DNA of 58,326 bases from a bacterium Ga0077546. GTDB taxonomy: Bacteria > Cyanobacteriota > Vampirovibrionia > Obscuribacterales > Obscuribacteraceae. Below are positions 43,138-51,788 of the stretch, piece after piece. Below the pieces are notes generated by a model. That model was not told the DNA's origin, searched no databases, and was given only the letters and a program-made list of their open reading frames with translations. The translations under genes were made by a program, and so were the position numbers. The stretch covers positions 1 to 58,326 of the forward strand of contig LNEX01000332.1 in the NCBI GenBank assembly GCA_001464165.1, given 5' to 3'. Numbering within the stretch: the first letter of the stretch is position 1; the number at the start of each line of letters is the position of its first letter.

Positions 43138-43836
43138 ATGACTAAGTTAAAATTTCCAATCAAAACTCCCCAAGAACTTCAAGAGCAGCTAATTCGCACG
43201 AACGCCTTGGTAGCGGACGCTAGCACAATAGCAACCGTGTGTTGGAAGAAATTAGAAGAAGAATGGCTTGATGGAGAGACGCAATTGTTTTACGACAATA
43301 AAAACCCTAAAGTTGAGATCTATCCTGGTAGCGACTTCCGCGGCACACTCAAGAGCAACGGCGTAATAGAATCAGTTATATTCATCTTCACCCAGTATGG
43401 GTGGAACGCCTCCTACGTTTCCGAATGTGAGTGTTTTGAATTCGCCTTACCAGATGTCCATGACAAACAGGGCAAAACAGTTACATGCCCTGTACCAGAG
43501 GGCCGCCGCAACTGGGATATTCCCAAAATCCTCACACCTGAAGAACTTGCAGATGCCCGAAAAGAGATGCAGGAAGCACTGCGTGTTGCCGAGCAGATTG
43601 CAGAAGCGATTGCCGATGGCCTTCAAAATCAATGGTGTCCGGAGAATCAAGAACCTGTTCAAATACTTGTCGATAAAATAATTGCTCCAACAGACACACT
43701 CTGTGACAAAAGCTTGGAGCTTGTTCAAAATTCGTTCGCAGAAATGGGCTGGAATGTTTACTACAAACAAGAATCAAATTCATTCTATGTATCAGCCAAT
43801 TGCCCAGCTCTGGAAGCAAAAAAAGAACCTGCTTAG
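43138..43836 (+). CDS. Orphan protein with internal duplication, 232 aa
   Basis: Two related halves: FTQYGWNASYVSECECFEFALP (about residues 81-102) and FAEMGWNVYYKQESNSFYVSANCP (about 200-223) match in spacing, and each is preceded by a long helical segment, suggesting a duplicated alpha/beta unit. Not recognised, no signal peptide. It lies behind the control module shared with the LRR gene. Confidence 0.6.
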   Translation: MTKLKFPIKTPQELQEQLIRTNALVADASTIATVCWKKLEEEWLDGETQLFYDNKNPKVEIYPGSDFRGTLKSNGVIESVIFIFTQYGWNASYVSECECFEFALPDVHDKQGKTVTCPVPEGRRNWDIPKILTPEELADARKEMQEALRVAEQIAEAIADGLQNQWCPENQEPVQILVDKIIAPTDTLCDKSLELVQNSFAEMGWNVYYKQESNSFYVSANCPALEAKKEPA

Positions 43837-43984
43837 ACAAGCAAGGTAAAGCATGACTCAGGTTTAGAAGCCATAGATATCCAGCAGGGCAGATACTTGC
43901 ACTCAACTCTATGGCCAACCCCTGAGTTCTGCATACAGCCCGTGTGCCAAACAAGTAGCCAAATAGACAACCGTAAGTTAGATT

Positions 43985-44839
43985 ATGAACAACCAAACCT
44001 ATGAAGAATATAGTTCTTCACTCAATGCAATTTACCAGAAAAACCAAAGCTCAGAAATTTTGAGAAAAGTTTGCCCTCATCTTACAGACGAACAAATAAA
44101 TCAATTGATTTCAAGATCGCTGTCAGGAGAAGCTAGCTGCTTCGCCGTGCCGCCACTTCTGGTGTTAGGAGGCTGTCATATTCTCTCTCTAGAGGGAACG
44201 AGCAAGAAAGGAGGTTCGACTTCTGTCCAGATTAGTTATGCTTGCGCGCACAGGACACGGGAATCTTATGCTGACCATAAACTTCACGGTGACCGAGAGT
44301 ACATGACTCTATATCAGACAGAGGCAATAACCTACGCGAAGAACTGGCCAAACACTCTAATAATAGATGATTGGGACAGCATTTACTCTGGATCATTGAA
44401 AAATCCGAAGCTCCAGAACGCCCATGGTCAGGCCAAAACTGTAGCGTTCTTTGGCTTTACAACAACCGGAGAGTATAGTCTTTACCAAAGTTTCAGGAAT
44501 TACACTAATAAGCAACAAAGAAATTTAGCAAAGATCTGTCAAATCACCAGTTCTGGTCTAATGTTCAACGAGTTAAGAGGTGGAAGAGGGGAGCACCCTG
44601 GCATTGGCTATTGTGCTCTCTGCGGTGGTGGATTATCAGGAGACAGCTGCACCGGATGCGGTGCCCAATTCAAAGATAGTGGTTGCGGTATAGGACACTC
44701 GGCCCCCATGCCTCCCGAACTAGTTGAGCACTTCATAGCGCATGGTCATCGCTTTGAAATTAGTCCCACAATTGCACAAAAGAAGACCAGAATCGAGCAA
44801 GTTGCCCGAGGCAAAAGACTTGCACTAAAGAAACGCTAG
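43985..44839 (+). CDS. Orphan protein with zinc-ribbon-like cysteines, 284 aa
   Basis: A helical N-terminus (residues 1-50) is followed by a mixed region with GGCHILSLEG. Residues about 215-240 have CALCGGGLSGDSCTGCGAQF, a two-knuckle zinc ribbon very similar in spacing to those ending the TPR proteins at 33295, 41763 and 48774. The C-terminal tail is basic (KRLALKKR). Function unknown; nucleic-acid binding is possible. Confidence 0.6.
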   Translation: MNNQTYEEYSSSLNAIYQKNQSSEILRKVCPHLTDEQINQLISRSLSGEASCFAVPPLLVLGGCHILSLEGTSKKGGSTSVQISYACAHRTRESYADHKLHGDREYMTLYQTEAITYAKNWPNTLIIDDWDSIYSGSLKNPKLQNAHGQAKTVAFFGFTTTGEYSLYQSFRNYTNKQQRNLAKICQITSSGLMFNELRGGRGEHPGIGYCALCGGGLSGDSCTGCGAQFKDSGCGIGHSAPMPPELVEHFIAHGHRFEISPTIAQKKTRIEQVARGKRLALKKR

Positions 44840-44904
44840 AGCAGCAAGTTCATTAGCCTCCTTTTGAATACTCACATAGACTGAATCAAATATTCAGTAA
44901 AACC

Positions 44905-45393
44905 ATGAAAACACATTCTGGCTGGTCGCATGTGCGGCTTCTCTTTCTATATCTGTGCTTAGAGCTCTCGATAAAGCAAATAAATCTATTACTGTTTTTA
45001 GATTCTATCACTGGTAACAGCAGCGCGACCAGTCAAAGAATAGCTGAACTATCGCGGATAGACCTCATCATCTATGTCGTCATCTTGGGACCAATTATGG
45101 AGGAGATTATTTTTCGCGGGCTGGCACAGAATGGGATTTATCAATGGCTAAAGTGGCTTTGCGAAGGTGATACTCAATCTTTGCAATTGTGGGCGATCAT
45201 TGCCAGTGCCGTGGCGTTTGCTCTCGTACATAAGGAAACCTACGCCGTTTTTTTTCTAAACCATTTAACGTTTGGCATTTTTGCCGGAGATCTCTACGCA
45301 CGCACAAATAAACTCCGATGGCCCATAGCACTGCACTCCTTGAACAACGCCTGTGCATTGCTGGCAATGCACTTATTTAGTGCCCTTCACTAA
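44905..45393 (+). CDS. CPBP-family intramembrane metalloprotease
   Basis: 162 aa, polytopic. The family signature is complete: EE-x3-R (GPIMEEIIFRG), a second histidine motif FALVHKE, and HSLNNACALLA near the C-terminus (CAAX protease/bacteriocin-processing, Abi). At least four hydrophobic segments surround these motifs. Members cleave prenylated proteins or process and protect against small peptides. It is on the short side for the family. The many small orphan proteins nearby could be substrates, but nothing in the sequence shows this. Confidence 0.88.
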   Translation: MKTHSGWSHVRLLFLYLCLELSIKQINLLLFLDSITGNSSATSQRIAELSRIDLIIYVVILGPIMEEIIFRGLAQNGIYQWLKWLCEGDTQSLQLWAIIASAVAFALVHKETYAVFFLNHLTFGIFAGDLYARTNKLRWPIALHSLNNACALLAMHLFSALH

Positions 45394-45453
45394 CATCGCC
45401 GCTTGAAGCAAAATTTAGGCAAAAACTAAAGCCAGCCAATAAGAGATGGCTTC

Positions 45454-45480
45454 CGCTTTCAGAGCTTTAGCTTGAAAGCG
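45454..45480 (+). promoter_or_regulatory. Leader or terminator hairpin
   Basis: CGCTTTCA (45454-45461) pairs with TGAAAGCG (45473-45480), with AGCTTTAGCT inside. 37 bases upstream of the next ATG, without a T tract. Confidence 0.45.
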
Positions 45481-45517
45481 CTATCCCAAATACCCTACAA
45501 AACCAAAAAAAAAGACT

Positions 45518-45787
45518 ATGGCAGACATTATCACCGAAATCGAAATCACAGACTATCCAGTGAAAATTTACTTTACTGGCAACGGCAGCCTAGCGCTGGT
45601 CTTGGTGTTCTTGCAAGAGGTAGCGCCTGATACTAGCGTGATGACCCCACAAGCAAATGAAGATGGATACTATGCTGTTTATCTCAAATCTAGCCGATAC
45701 AGACCTGAAGTCGAGAATATCATTACTTCGGTTGGCTTCAAACTAGTTGAATTTGCAGACTCAGAAGTCACTGCTATCTTTATCTAG
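45518..45787 (+). CDS. Orphan protein, 89 aa
   Basis: Small alpha/beta protein (EITDYPVKIYFTGNGSLALVLVFLQEV ... VENIITSVGFKLVEF) with two similar strand-helix units, perhaps a ferredoxin-like fold. Not recognised. Weak ribosome binding site behind a run of A. Confidence 0.55.
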   Translation: MADIITEIEITDYPVKIYFTGNGSLALVLVFLQEVAPDTSVMTPQANEDGYYAVYLKSSRYRPEVENIITSVGFKLVEFADSEVTAIFI

Positions 45788-45869
45788 CCTTGACGATTAA
45801 GTGTCATGAATTTGTCAGTCCCCTTGGACTTTCCAAAAAGAGAAGTAGCAACTCTCTATGTCAGTATTG

Positions 45870-45895
45870 AGCCATCTCTTAGTAGATGGCTTTTT
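45870..45895 (+). terminator. Intrinsic terminator
   Basis: AGCCATCT-CTTAGT-AGATGGCT followed by TTTTC: 8 perfect pairs. Ends the 45518 gene and argues against the longer upstream start of the next gene, which would read through it. Confidence 0.85.
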
Positions 45896-45953
45896 CTATG
45901 ATTTTAAAATCCACAAAAACGCAGAAATGCGGCCGTTTATTTGGAGAAATCTT

Positions 45954-46211
45954 ATGAGCGTAACAATTGGTAAATTAGCTGATCTGCCTTCTTTCAACGG
46001 CAAGGTAATCAAATACCGTTGTTCCCCCAATCGAAAGTGGCGTCTTGGTCTTGTACATGCACTGCCTGGATCTCCAATCCTTATCGATAATGAAATCACA
46101 GCAGAAGGAGTGGAAACATGCCTTTATGCAAACAACGTCCCTGACTTTGAATTTCAGCTGGCCCCTATCGAATCCTGGCAGACTGAAGGCATTAAGTTCT
46201 CCTATAGCTAA
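45954..46211 (+). CDS. Orphan protein, 85 aa
   Basis: ATG 45954 is chosen: GGAG lies 9 bases upstream, and a start at 45858 would place a terminator inside the coding region. Reads MSVTIGKLADLPSFNGKVIKYRC..., a beta-rich soluble protein. Not recognised. Confidence 0.6.
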   Translation: MSVTIGKLADLPSFNGKVIKYRCSPNRKWRLGLVHALPGSPILIDNEITAEGVETCLYANNVPDFEFQLAPIESWQTEGIKFSYS

Positions 46212-46334
46212 AACTCAATTAGCCATTCTCCTGGCTCTGACTCTTTGGAGTTTTGCTCTGCCAACCTTGCGAAGGCAAGATCGCTTCTGCGTGACAGGCG
46301 GAAGCTTAAACGAATAGAAAGAAGAGAAAAAATC

Positions 46335-46574
46335 ATGGTTACATTAATCGGCCTAACGCTCGGCAGTGCTGTCTTAGGAATTGCATCAGCGAAGTCAAGC
46401 ATCTTCTGCAAAGGTGGTGGCATAGTCCTTATACAACTCTCGCACATCGCCATCTTACTTGCAGCGGTAGCCGGTGCACTAAGTGCATCCATACCTTCTC
46501 TCGCAATATTAGCCTTATGCTTGCTAGCCTTTGTCTTCGGAGTTTTTGTCACGAGTCATTCGTATTCGTCATAA
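46335..46574 (+). CDS. Small two-helix membrane protein, 79 aa (intact copy of 3114-3341)
   Basis: ATG 46335 follows GAAGAGAAAA; the frame extends to 46245 but homology with 3114-3341 sets the start. Two hydrophobic segments (about 3-20 and 32-70, probably two or three helices), very few charges and a polar SHSYSS tail. The paralogue at 3114 aligns over the whole length and differs by a TGA. Both copies are preceded by the same ~60-base leader (CGCTTCTGCGTGACAGGC-GAAGC). Function unknown. Confidence 0.65.
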   Translation: MVTLIGLTLGSAVLGIASAKSSIFCKGGGIVLIQLSHIAILLAAVAGALSASIPSLAILALCLLAFVFGVFVTSHSYSS

Positions 46575-46898
46575 AGCAGTCGCATTGACCTACTAAAAGA
46601 AGATCAGCTAGGGCGACAGTTTATCGCCGATAGAACAACTCTTGACGTTGATGACTGGGACAGAATGGCCAAGGCCGGAGAATTCTCAGGCGCAAGTGGA
46701 ACTGGTATCAAGGCCATTGCCTATTGAATACACCCAGCGCCCAGTATCACTCGGGCACACAATGCGTTTCTGAACTTCGTCAATAATCAAAATGCATGGG
46801 ATCGTCTCTAATCAATCTTTCATCCGTGGAGCAGAGACAAATGTCACTCCCAGCCATGAGGCTGTGTTATTAATGCCGAAAACCGGCAAGGATTACTT
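46575..46898. other. Gene-poor stretch with a possible gene fragment
   Basis: In frame after the 46335 stop, a startless frame reads LLKEDQLGRQFIADRTTLDVDDWDRMAKAGEFSG.. to TGA 46725-46727 and looks like a protein fragment. Further down, GCCG-AAAA-CCGGC (near 46875-46887) is the leader hairpin of the next small gene and is shared with the inverted copy at 22 kb. Confidence 0.4.
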
Positions 46899-47051
46899 AT
46901 GAGCAACAAACAAAAAGCAAAAACACCGGTTCAAGATTCTGACAAGCCCAATGCGGATCAACCAAGCATGGTTGTCTGCACCGTGACTGTCGTTAACCTA
47001 GACGGAAGCCTTGAGACGATGACCGGACCCTTCCTCCGCATCGTCGAGTAA
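46899..47051 (+). CDS. Small orphan protein, 50 aa, paralogue of 21884-22009
   Basis: Reads MSNKQKAKTPVQ.. ..MVVCTVTVVNLDGSLETMTGPFLRIVE. Conserved in the inverted copy at 22 kb with mainly synonymous or conservative changes and a 9-residue indel. Followed by a strong GGCTGC/GCAGCC terminator. A candidate small peptide of unknown role; the fixed MVVCT and GPFLR-VE parts may matter for function. Confidence 0.65.
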   Translation: MSNKQKAKTPVQDSDKPNADQPSMVVCTVTVVNLDGSLETMTGPFLRIVE

Positions 47052-47067
47052 ACTGCCTGAGCTAGTT

Positions 47068-47110
47068 GGCTGCTCATCATCCTAGTGGTGGCAGCCTTCT
47101 GCTCTTTTTT
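47068..47110 (+). terminator. GGCTGC/GCAGCC intrinsic terminator
   Basis: GGCTGC (47068-47073) pairs with GCAGCC (47091-47096), with CATCAT/GTGGTG inside, followed by TTCTGCTC and TTTTTT. Same hairpin as 21841-21869. Confidence 0.8.
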
Positions 47111-47182
47111 CATTTTTTCTCAAATAGCGCAAGCTTTTGACAGCAGCTAAATTATCAAATTCATTCGATTAGGATTTTCGCT

Positions 47183-47638
47183 ATGTCTTATCCAGAAGTT
47201 GCTAACTCCCCCACAGTTGTGATTGAACAAGTGCAGATGACGCTAGAGGAATACTTGGTCAATACTGTTGTGCTGGATGCCAACCAACACTCTTGGGGCG
47301 TGCCGTATGCAATTAGTGTTTGCCAAATGCTGGCACGCGCTATTGCAGTATCTACAAGAAAAATGGTAAACGTTGAGCTAGATATCAATGACAAGTATTT
47401 GGCCAAAATTATGAGCCAGTCTATGGCTAAAGCTCTTGTTGCGCCTGAAGTAGATTCATTGATTCGCAAATGCGGAATAATTTTGCAAGAGCTACTCGGA
47501 GAGAGTTCTTCTGAAGCCGATCAATTAAAAGCCTTCGAGACGCACGACTTCGGTGCTGCACTCGAAGAACTTGTCGGGCCGTTTACGGTTATTACATTTG
47601 CGCACCTGGAAGAGAAACTAGATAAAGTCTTGAACTAA
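47183..47638 (+). CDS. Helical orphan protein, 151 aa
   Basis: Mostly helical soluble protein without recognised motif. Its first codons and upstream sequence recur as a remnant at 21780-21795 (minus strand), so the duplication that made the inverted repeat reached into this gene. Weak AGGA site before ATG. Confidence 0.6.
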   Translation: MSYPEVANSPTVVIEQVQMTLEEYLVNTVVLDANQHSWGVPYAISVCQMLARAIAVSTRKMVNVELDINDKYLAKIMSQSMAKALVAPEVDSLIRKCGIILQELLGESSSEADQLKAFETHDFGAALEELVGPFTVITFAHLEEKLDKVLN

Positions 47639-47734
47639 TTGGTACTGTCGGGCTTCTGCCTGACTTTGTGCCAATGAGCTGTGATGCTCATGCAGAGATG
47701 GCGAAAGCATAAAACTAATATCGAGGTAATAAAT

Positions 47735-48622
47735 ATGCGCTACGCTTTTGACTTTGACAATGCCGCTAAGAAACTGGCTGTAGATAAACTTGCGAAAGTT
47801 CCATTCTCCCAAGATTACGGCAATATAGTGAATCTTAATGAGCCGCTCTATCGCCTTTTTAAGGGCGTGTTTTACATGGCGGCAGGAGAGACCGACAAGC
47901 CTGATCCTCAAAAGCTCAAGGCCGCTCTCGAGTGGCAAGAAAAGCTTGTTAAAGCAATACCAGTTGGATTGTCACTGGACGGCTTCTGGCAATTTTTACT
48001 TGAGGTTATTTTTTCAGGCGAACTCGGGTTAAGAGCTTGCCTACAAGCAACCTACCAAGGCACTGACGAGATGTTCATGGCAATCCTAAACAATGACAAA
48101 GTGGCTGCACTCGCTCTGTTGCCCGAGGCTGAAAAGCAGACTATTGAAGCGGTTGGTCTGACTTGCTCGGCGGACCTGAATTTTAAAACGACTTACGTTG
48201 CAGCAAGCGCTCTGAACAGCCTGCTTTACATGGTTTCCAATCCGACTTGTTGGCTTGGTGACCTGTGGGCCGGAGACCTAGTAAGAATGCGACGAACAGC
48301 ATTATTTGACGCCGCCGAGTTAAAGCAACATGAGGATGAGAGTTATCGCGAATATTGCCAACGTTGGCAATACACCTGTCGGCAAAGCATGGAAGCAGCC
48401 GTTAGCTTCTATCAGTGCTTGATATTGTCTGCAATTGAGCAATACGCAAAAATCGCCCCACCGAGACTGGATATTCCAAACGCTCGAGATAACTCTGTCA
48501 TTCTGTCGAAACAATACAAACCTCTCGTCCATACAATACCGGTACAAACGAAGAATTTCTCGGCACAGTGTATAAGCGGTTCAATCACAATATCGCAAAA
48601 ATTTACCCAGGCCCATTTCTAG
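47735..48622 (+). CDS. Orphan protein, 295 aa
   Basis: ATG 47735 is preferred over 47681 because GAGG lies 9 bases upstream. Largely helical (residues 1-230) with many aromatic residues, then a basic, Ser/Thr-rich C-terminal part. Not recognised. It may be cotranscribed with the 47183 gene 96 bases upstream. Confidence 0.6.
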   Translation: MRYAFDFDNAAKKLAVDKLAKVPFSQDYGNIVNLNEPLYRLFKGVFYMAAGETDKPDPQKLKAALEWQEKLVKAIPVGLSLDGFWQFLLEVIFSGELGLRACLQATYQGTDEMFMAILNNDKVAALALLPEAEKQTIEAVGLTCSADLNFKTTYVAASALNSLLYMVSNPTCWLGDLWAGDLVRMRRTALFDAAELKQHEDESYREYCQRWQYTCRQSMEAAVSFYQCLILSAIEQYAKIAPPRLDIPNARDNSVILSKQYKPLVHTIPVQTKNFSAQCISGSITISQKFTQAHF

Positions 48623-48728
48623 TTCTCTGACTTTATTGGCGCGCTTTTTCTGGCGTGATTCAAATCGGAAAATAAATGAACGACAAACTCTATTGGGCCT
48701 CTGCCCATTTTTTCTTTTTGCTAATTAA

Positions 48729-48740
48729 TAGACCGGTCTA
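48729..48740. repeat. TAGACCGGTCTA palindrome, copy 3
   Basis: In TAATTAATAGACCGGTCTATTAAT after a T-rich stretch (48708-48720), between convergent genes as at 4197. Confidence 0.6.
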
Positions 48741-48773
48741 TTAATCTCCGCAAAAAAATAATCTAAACCCTAG

Positions 48774-49973
48774 CTAAAATGCCTTACCCCTGCGGGTCTG
48801 ACAGCTAGGGCAAGAGTTCAAAGTACCGAGCGCTACCCCACAAAACATACAAACTTCTGCAGTTTTTGTGAGAGCTTGATCGTCTGGTACCGTAATTGCT
48901 TTCCAGCTGCCAGAGACAAAACCGTTGCTTGTAGAGTTTAAGTGATGCGCCTCAGCATCGCGACCTAAGGTCTTAAGAAGATCAGCGTAGCGACCCAACA
49001 AATAATGCAATTTGGCCAAATAATTTGTCGTACGAGCAACAGCTGGGTGAAAATTACCAAGAACTCCTTGCTTTATCTGCAATGCTCGCCACCAGACAAC
49101 CTCAGCTGGCTCAAATTTCTCTGAATTAAAAAAAATCTCGCCAACACGGTCTAGTGACTGAGCTAAACGACTATCAGTAGACTCAAACTTTTCTGCGGTT
49201 AAAATAGCCCGATTCCATATCGCCAGAGCGCGGTCAACTTGTCCGGCAGCTAGCGCTGCCTCAGCAGACTCCTTTAACTCTTCCCAAGTTTCTTGTCTTT
49301 TTAGCTCGGCTGTAACTTGAGCAGACGACCTCCCATCAAACCCATCGACCTGGTCATAATTTGATGAGTTAACCGACTGGTTGGCCGATACCATATGACT
49401 AACTTCGCGTGTAGCTGGATTTTGCGACCAGACTGGGGCCTGCCTAACCATACTTGCGGCCAACCGAGAGGCCTTGGCATTGACAGACATATCCTCGGAT
49501 GCTCGAGCACACCTAGTCAGATTTTCGGCCTGATCGTCCCTATACGTTTTTTTCAATAATTCTGAATAGCTGTATAACAGCTGAATTACATCTGGATCGG
49601 CGGCCCCTAAAATTTTCGTCTTAATTGTCAATGCATGCTTGTAGAGAGGTTCGGCCTGTCCGTATTTCTGCTGCATATGATAGATAATTGCTAAATTGTG
49701 AGAGGCAACTGCAGACTTAATATGGTCATTACCGTGTACCTGACGCGAAATTTCTAGCAACCTTCGAGCGGGCTTTTCCGCTTGCCTAAATTTGCCTTGC
49801 TTACGGTAAGCTTCACTAAGGCCTTCAAGGGTCTGCACTAATCTTTGGTCATTTACAGCAAAATCTTCAGTCTCTTGAAGTGCCGCAAGCCAAGTAGCCT
49901 CTGCACAGTCGTAATTTCCCTTAGAAGCAGCTTGAGCAGCGGTTTGAGAAAGCTTCATCCAATGAGGATTCAT
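48774..49973 (-). CDS. TPR protein with C-terminal zinc ribbon, 399 aa (repeat-loss paralogue)
   Basis: Aligns along its length with the 469-aa protein at 33295, with the same ends (MNxxWxKLS ... QTRRG) and zinc ribbon CMFCG...CPSCQ. After LHYLLGRY it jumps directly to ADLLKTLG, whereas the longer protein has about 58 further residues there including one TPR; both sides of the gap carry GRY(A/S)-type sequence, so loss by recombination between repeats is likely. One TPR proline (EKPARRL for EKYARRL) is also changed. AAGGTCC precedes ATG. Confidence 0.85.
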   Translation of the reverse strand: MNPHWMKLSQTAAQAASKGNYDCAEATWLAALQETEDFAVNDQRLVQTLEGLSEAYRKQGKFRQAEKPARRLLEISRQVHGNDHIKSAVASHNLAIIYHMQQKYGQAEPLYKHALTIKTKILGAADPDVIQLLYSYSELLKKTYRDDQAENLTRCARASEDMSVNAKASRLAASMVRQAPVWSQNPATREVSHMVSANQSVNSSNYDQVDGFDGRSSAQVTAELKRQETWEELKESAEAALAAGQVDRALAIWNRAILTAEKFESTDSRLAQSLDRVGEIFFNSEKFEPAEVVWWRALQIKQGVLGNFHPAVARTTNYLAKLHYLLGRYADLLKTLGRDAEAHHLNSTSNGFVSGSWKAITVPDDQALTKTAEVCMFCGVALGTLNSCPSCQTRRGKAF

Positions 49974-50162
49974 ACTATGGACCTTGATTATGCTAGCTCA
50001 GAGAGTAAACAAAATTCTCGTGAATACCCAAAATATTGTTGCCAGTGAAACAATCTATACCCAGTTGAAAGGCAATTTGTACCAACGGCTTTGGTGCTTA
50101 TGCAGCAAGATAAAATGTTCCTGTTTATAATCGAAGAGATCTGTTCTTCCTAGGAGCTATGC

Positions 50163-51758
50163 ATGAATAAGTATGAGATTCGCGCATTATGCTGCCTTGG
50201 TCTATTTCTTCGCTATTTAACCTCACCTCCTGCTGCAATGGCTACCCCATCAGATAAGCCGGAAACTGGCGCTCAAACGGCAGCCGGTAAATCACCGGCC
50301 AAAGACTCGTTCGCAGAATACCTAAAAGTGGCACAGTCTTCGGTCGACAACCTGGATGCTGCCCGCAAGAGAGGTGCCAAAGACGATCATTCAAGCGAAG
50401 CCTGGAAAGCCTTACAGAAAGCTGAATTAGAGGCCCGAGTCTTCGGGGAATCAGATCCACGACTGGCCAATGTCGAGATGCTCTGGGGCCGCTACAAATC
50501 ACTAGTTGGAAACATCACCACCGAACACTATGCCAAAGCCCTTGCTATCAGAGAAAAGCGCTTCGGCCCCGAGAGTTTGCCGGTTGAAGCCTCACTTATG
50601 GCACTGGCTCCGGTCTTAGCACGATTAGGCAAACCGGCAGAAGCTACCGATGCCATAAACCGCGCCATCGAGATTGTCGAGGCAAAAAAAGGAAAAGGCG
50701 CCGCCCAATTAGCCGACGGCCTCGAGCAAGCTATGGATAATGGGCTAAAGCGCGCTGGGGACTCAACACGCCTTGCTCGCAAAGTTCTTCGCCTCATGCA
50801 GGCACAGTTGAAGCCGAGCGACCCTATAATTGCGCGCATGATGCACGTGCTAGCACGATGCGAAATGGCGAAGCCGCGCGGCTACCCGTTCGCTTCTGGC
50901 AATGACGATGCGGTGATTGTTTCACTCAATGAAGCGATAACAGCGCAACAAAAATCGGGCGGCAGCAAGTTAGAACTCGCCGAAATGTACGAGTCATTAG
51001 CCGAACGCCAGAGTAGCAACGGCAAAAATGCTGACGCAGCCAAGACCTATGAAACCGTAGTTTCACTAAGAAGCACCAGTGCTGCCGAGGATAACCGCCT
51101 GCTTGCGCGCACCTATAACAAAATGGCAGACTACCTGAAAAATACTCAGCAGATGGCGAAAGCTGAAGAGTATAAGAAGCGCTCTTTGGCGATTTGGGAA
51201 AAGGAGCCCGGCCCCTCGGATCTCAATTTGATAAACGGCTTGAGCTCCATGGCCTCTTTCTATAAAAGCGCTGGTCAACTGCAAAAGGCGGCGCCCTACC
51301 TGGAGCGTCGAATGGCTATCGCTATCAAACGAAATCCGCGCGACATCAGTGAAGTCGAGTCGCTGGCAAATTTGTACATGGAGATGAAAGACTACACCAA
51401 GGCTGAACCATACCTGAAAAAATGGTTCGCCATGCGTGCAGATGAGGGACACTCGCGCGGACCAAATTTTGTTAACTACGATTTGGTACCAATTGCCGAG
51501 TCTTTATGCGAAGCCGAAACCCATATTGGCCAGCTGTCTGAAGCCGAAAAACACATCAATTTAGCAAAAGACTACTATGATCACCAGGATAAAAAATTCG
51601 CCTCGCAGGGCGAGATCTATCCTGAGCGGTTTCTGACGGTCTACACAGAATACCTTCGCAAAGCTGGAAAGTTGCAAGAATTCACTACCTTCAGTGCTCG
51701 CCTTGCTACGCTCAGACTGAAAATCCAGCAGATCTGTGTAGGCTGCGGGATGGGCTGA
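50163..51758 (+). CDS. Secreted TPR protein, 531 aa
   Basis: AGGAG lies 7 bases before ATG. A signal-peptide-like N-terminus (residues 1-27, with CCLGLFL core and PPAAMA cleavage-like end) is followed by a Gly/Ala/Lys linker and many TPR repeats from about residue 120 to 500 (AKALAIREKRFGPES, AKTYETVVSLRSTS, AEEYKKRSLAIWEKEPGPSD, AEPYLKKWFAMRAD). It ends in CVGCGMG. Probably a periplasmic scaffold. The two TPR genes downstream are in the same direction. Confidence 0.85.
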   Translation: MNKYEIRALCCLGLFLRYLTSPPAAMATPSDKPETGAQTAAGKSPAKDSFAEYLKVAQSSVDNLDAARKRGAKDDHSSEAWKALQKAELEARVFGESDPRLANVEMLWGRYKSLVGNITTEHYAKALAIREKRFGPESLPVEASLMALAPVLARLGKPAEATDAINRAIEIVEAKKGKGAAQLADGLEQAMDNGLKRAGDSTRLARKVLRLMQAQLKPSDPIIARMMHVLARCEMAKPRGYPFASGNDDAVIVSLNEAITAQQKSGGSKLELAEMYESLAERQSSNGKNADAAKTYETVVSLRSTSAAEDNRLLARTYNKMADYLKNTQQMAKAEEYKKRSLAIWEKEPGPSDLNLINGLSSMASFYKSAGQLQKAAPYLERRMAIAIKRNPRDISEVESLANLYMEMKDYTKAEPYLKKWFAMRADEGHSRGPNFVNYDLVPIAESLCEAETHIGQLSEAEKHINLAKDYYDHQDKKFASQGEIYPERFLTVYTEYLRKAGKLQEFTTFSARLATLRLKIQQICVGCGMG

Positions 51759-51788
51759 GCACGAGCGTAAAATTAGCATGACAGTAAA

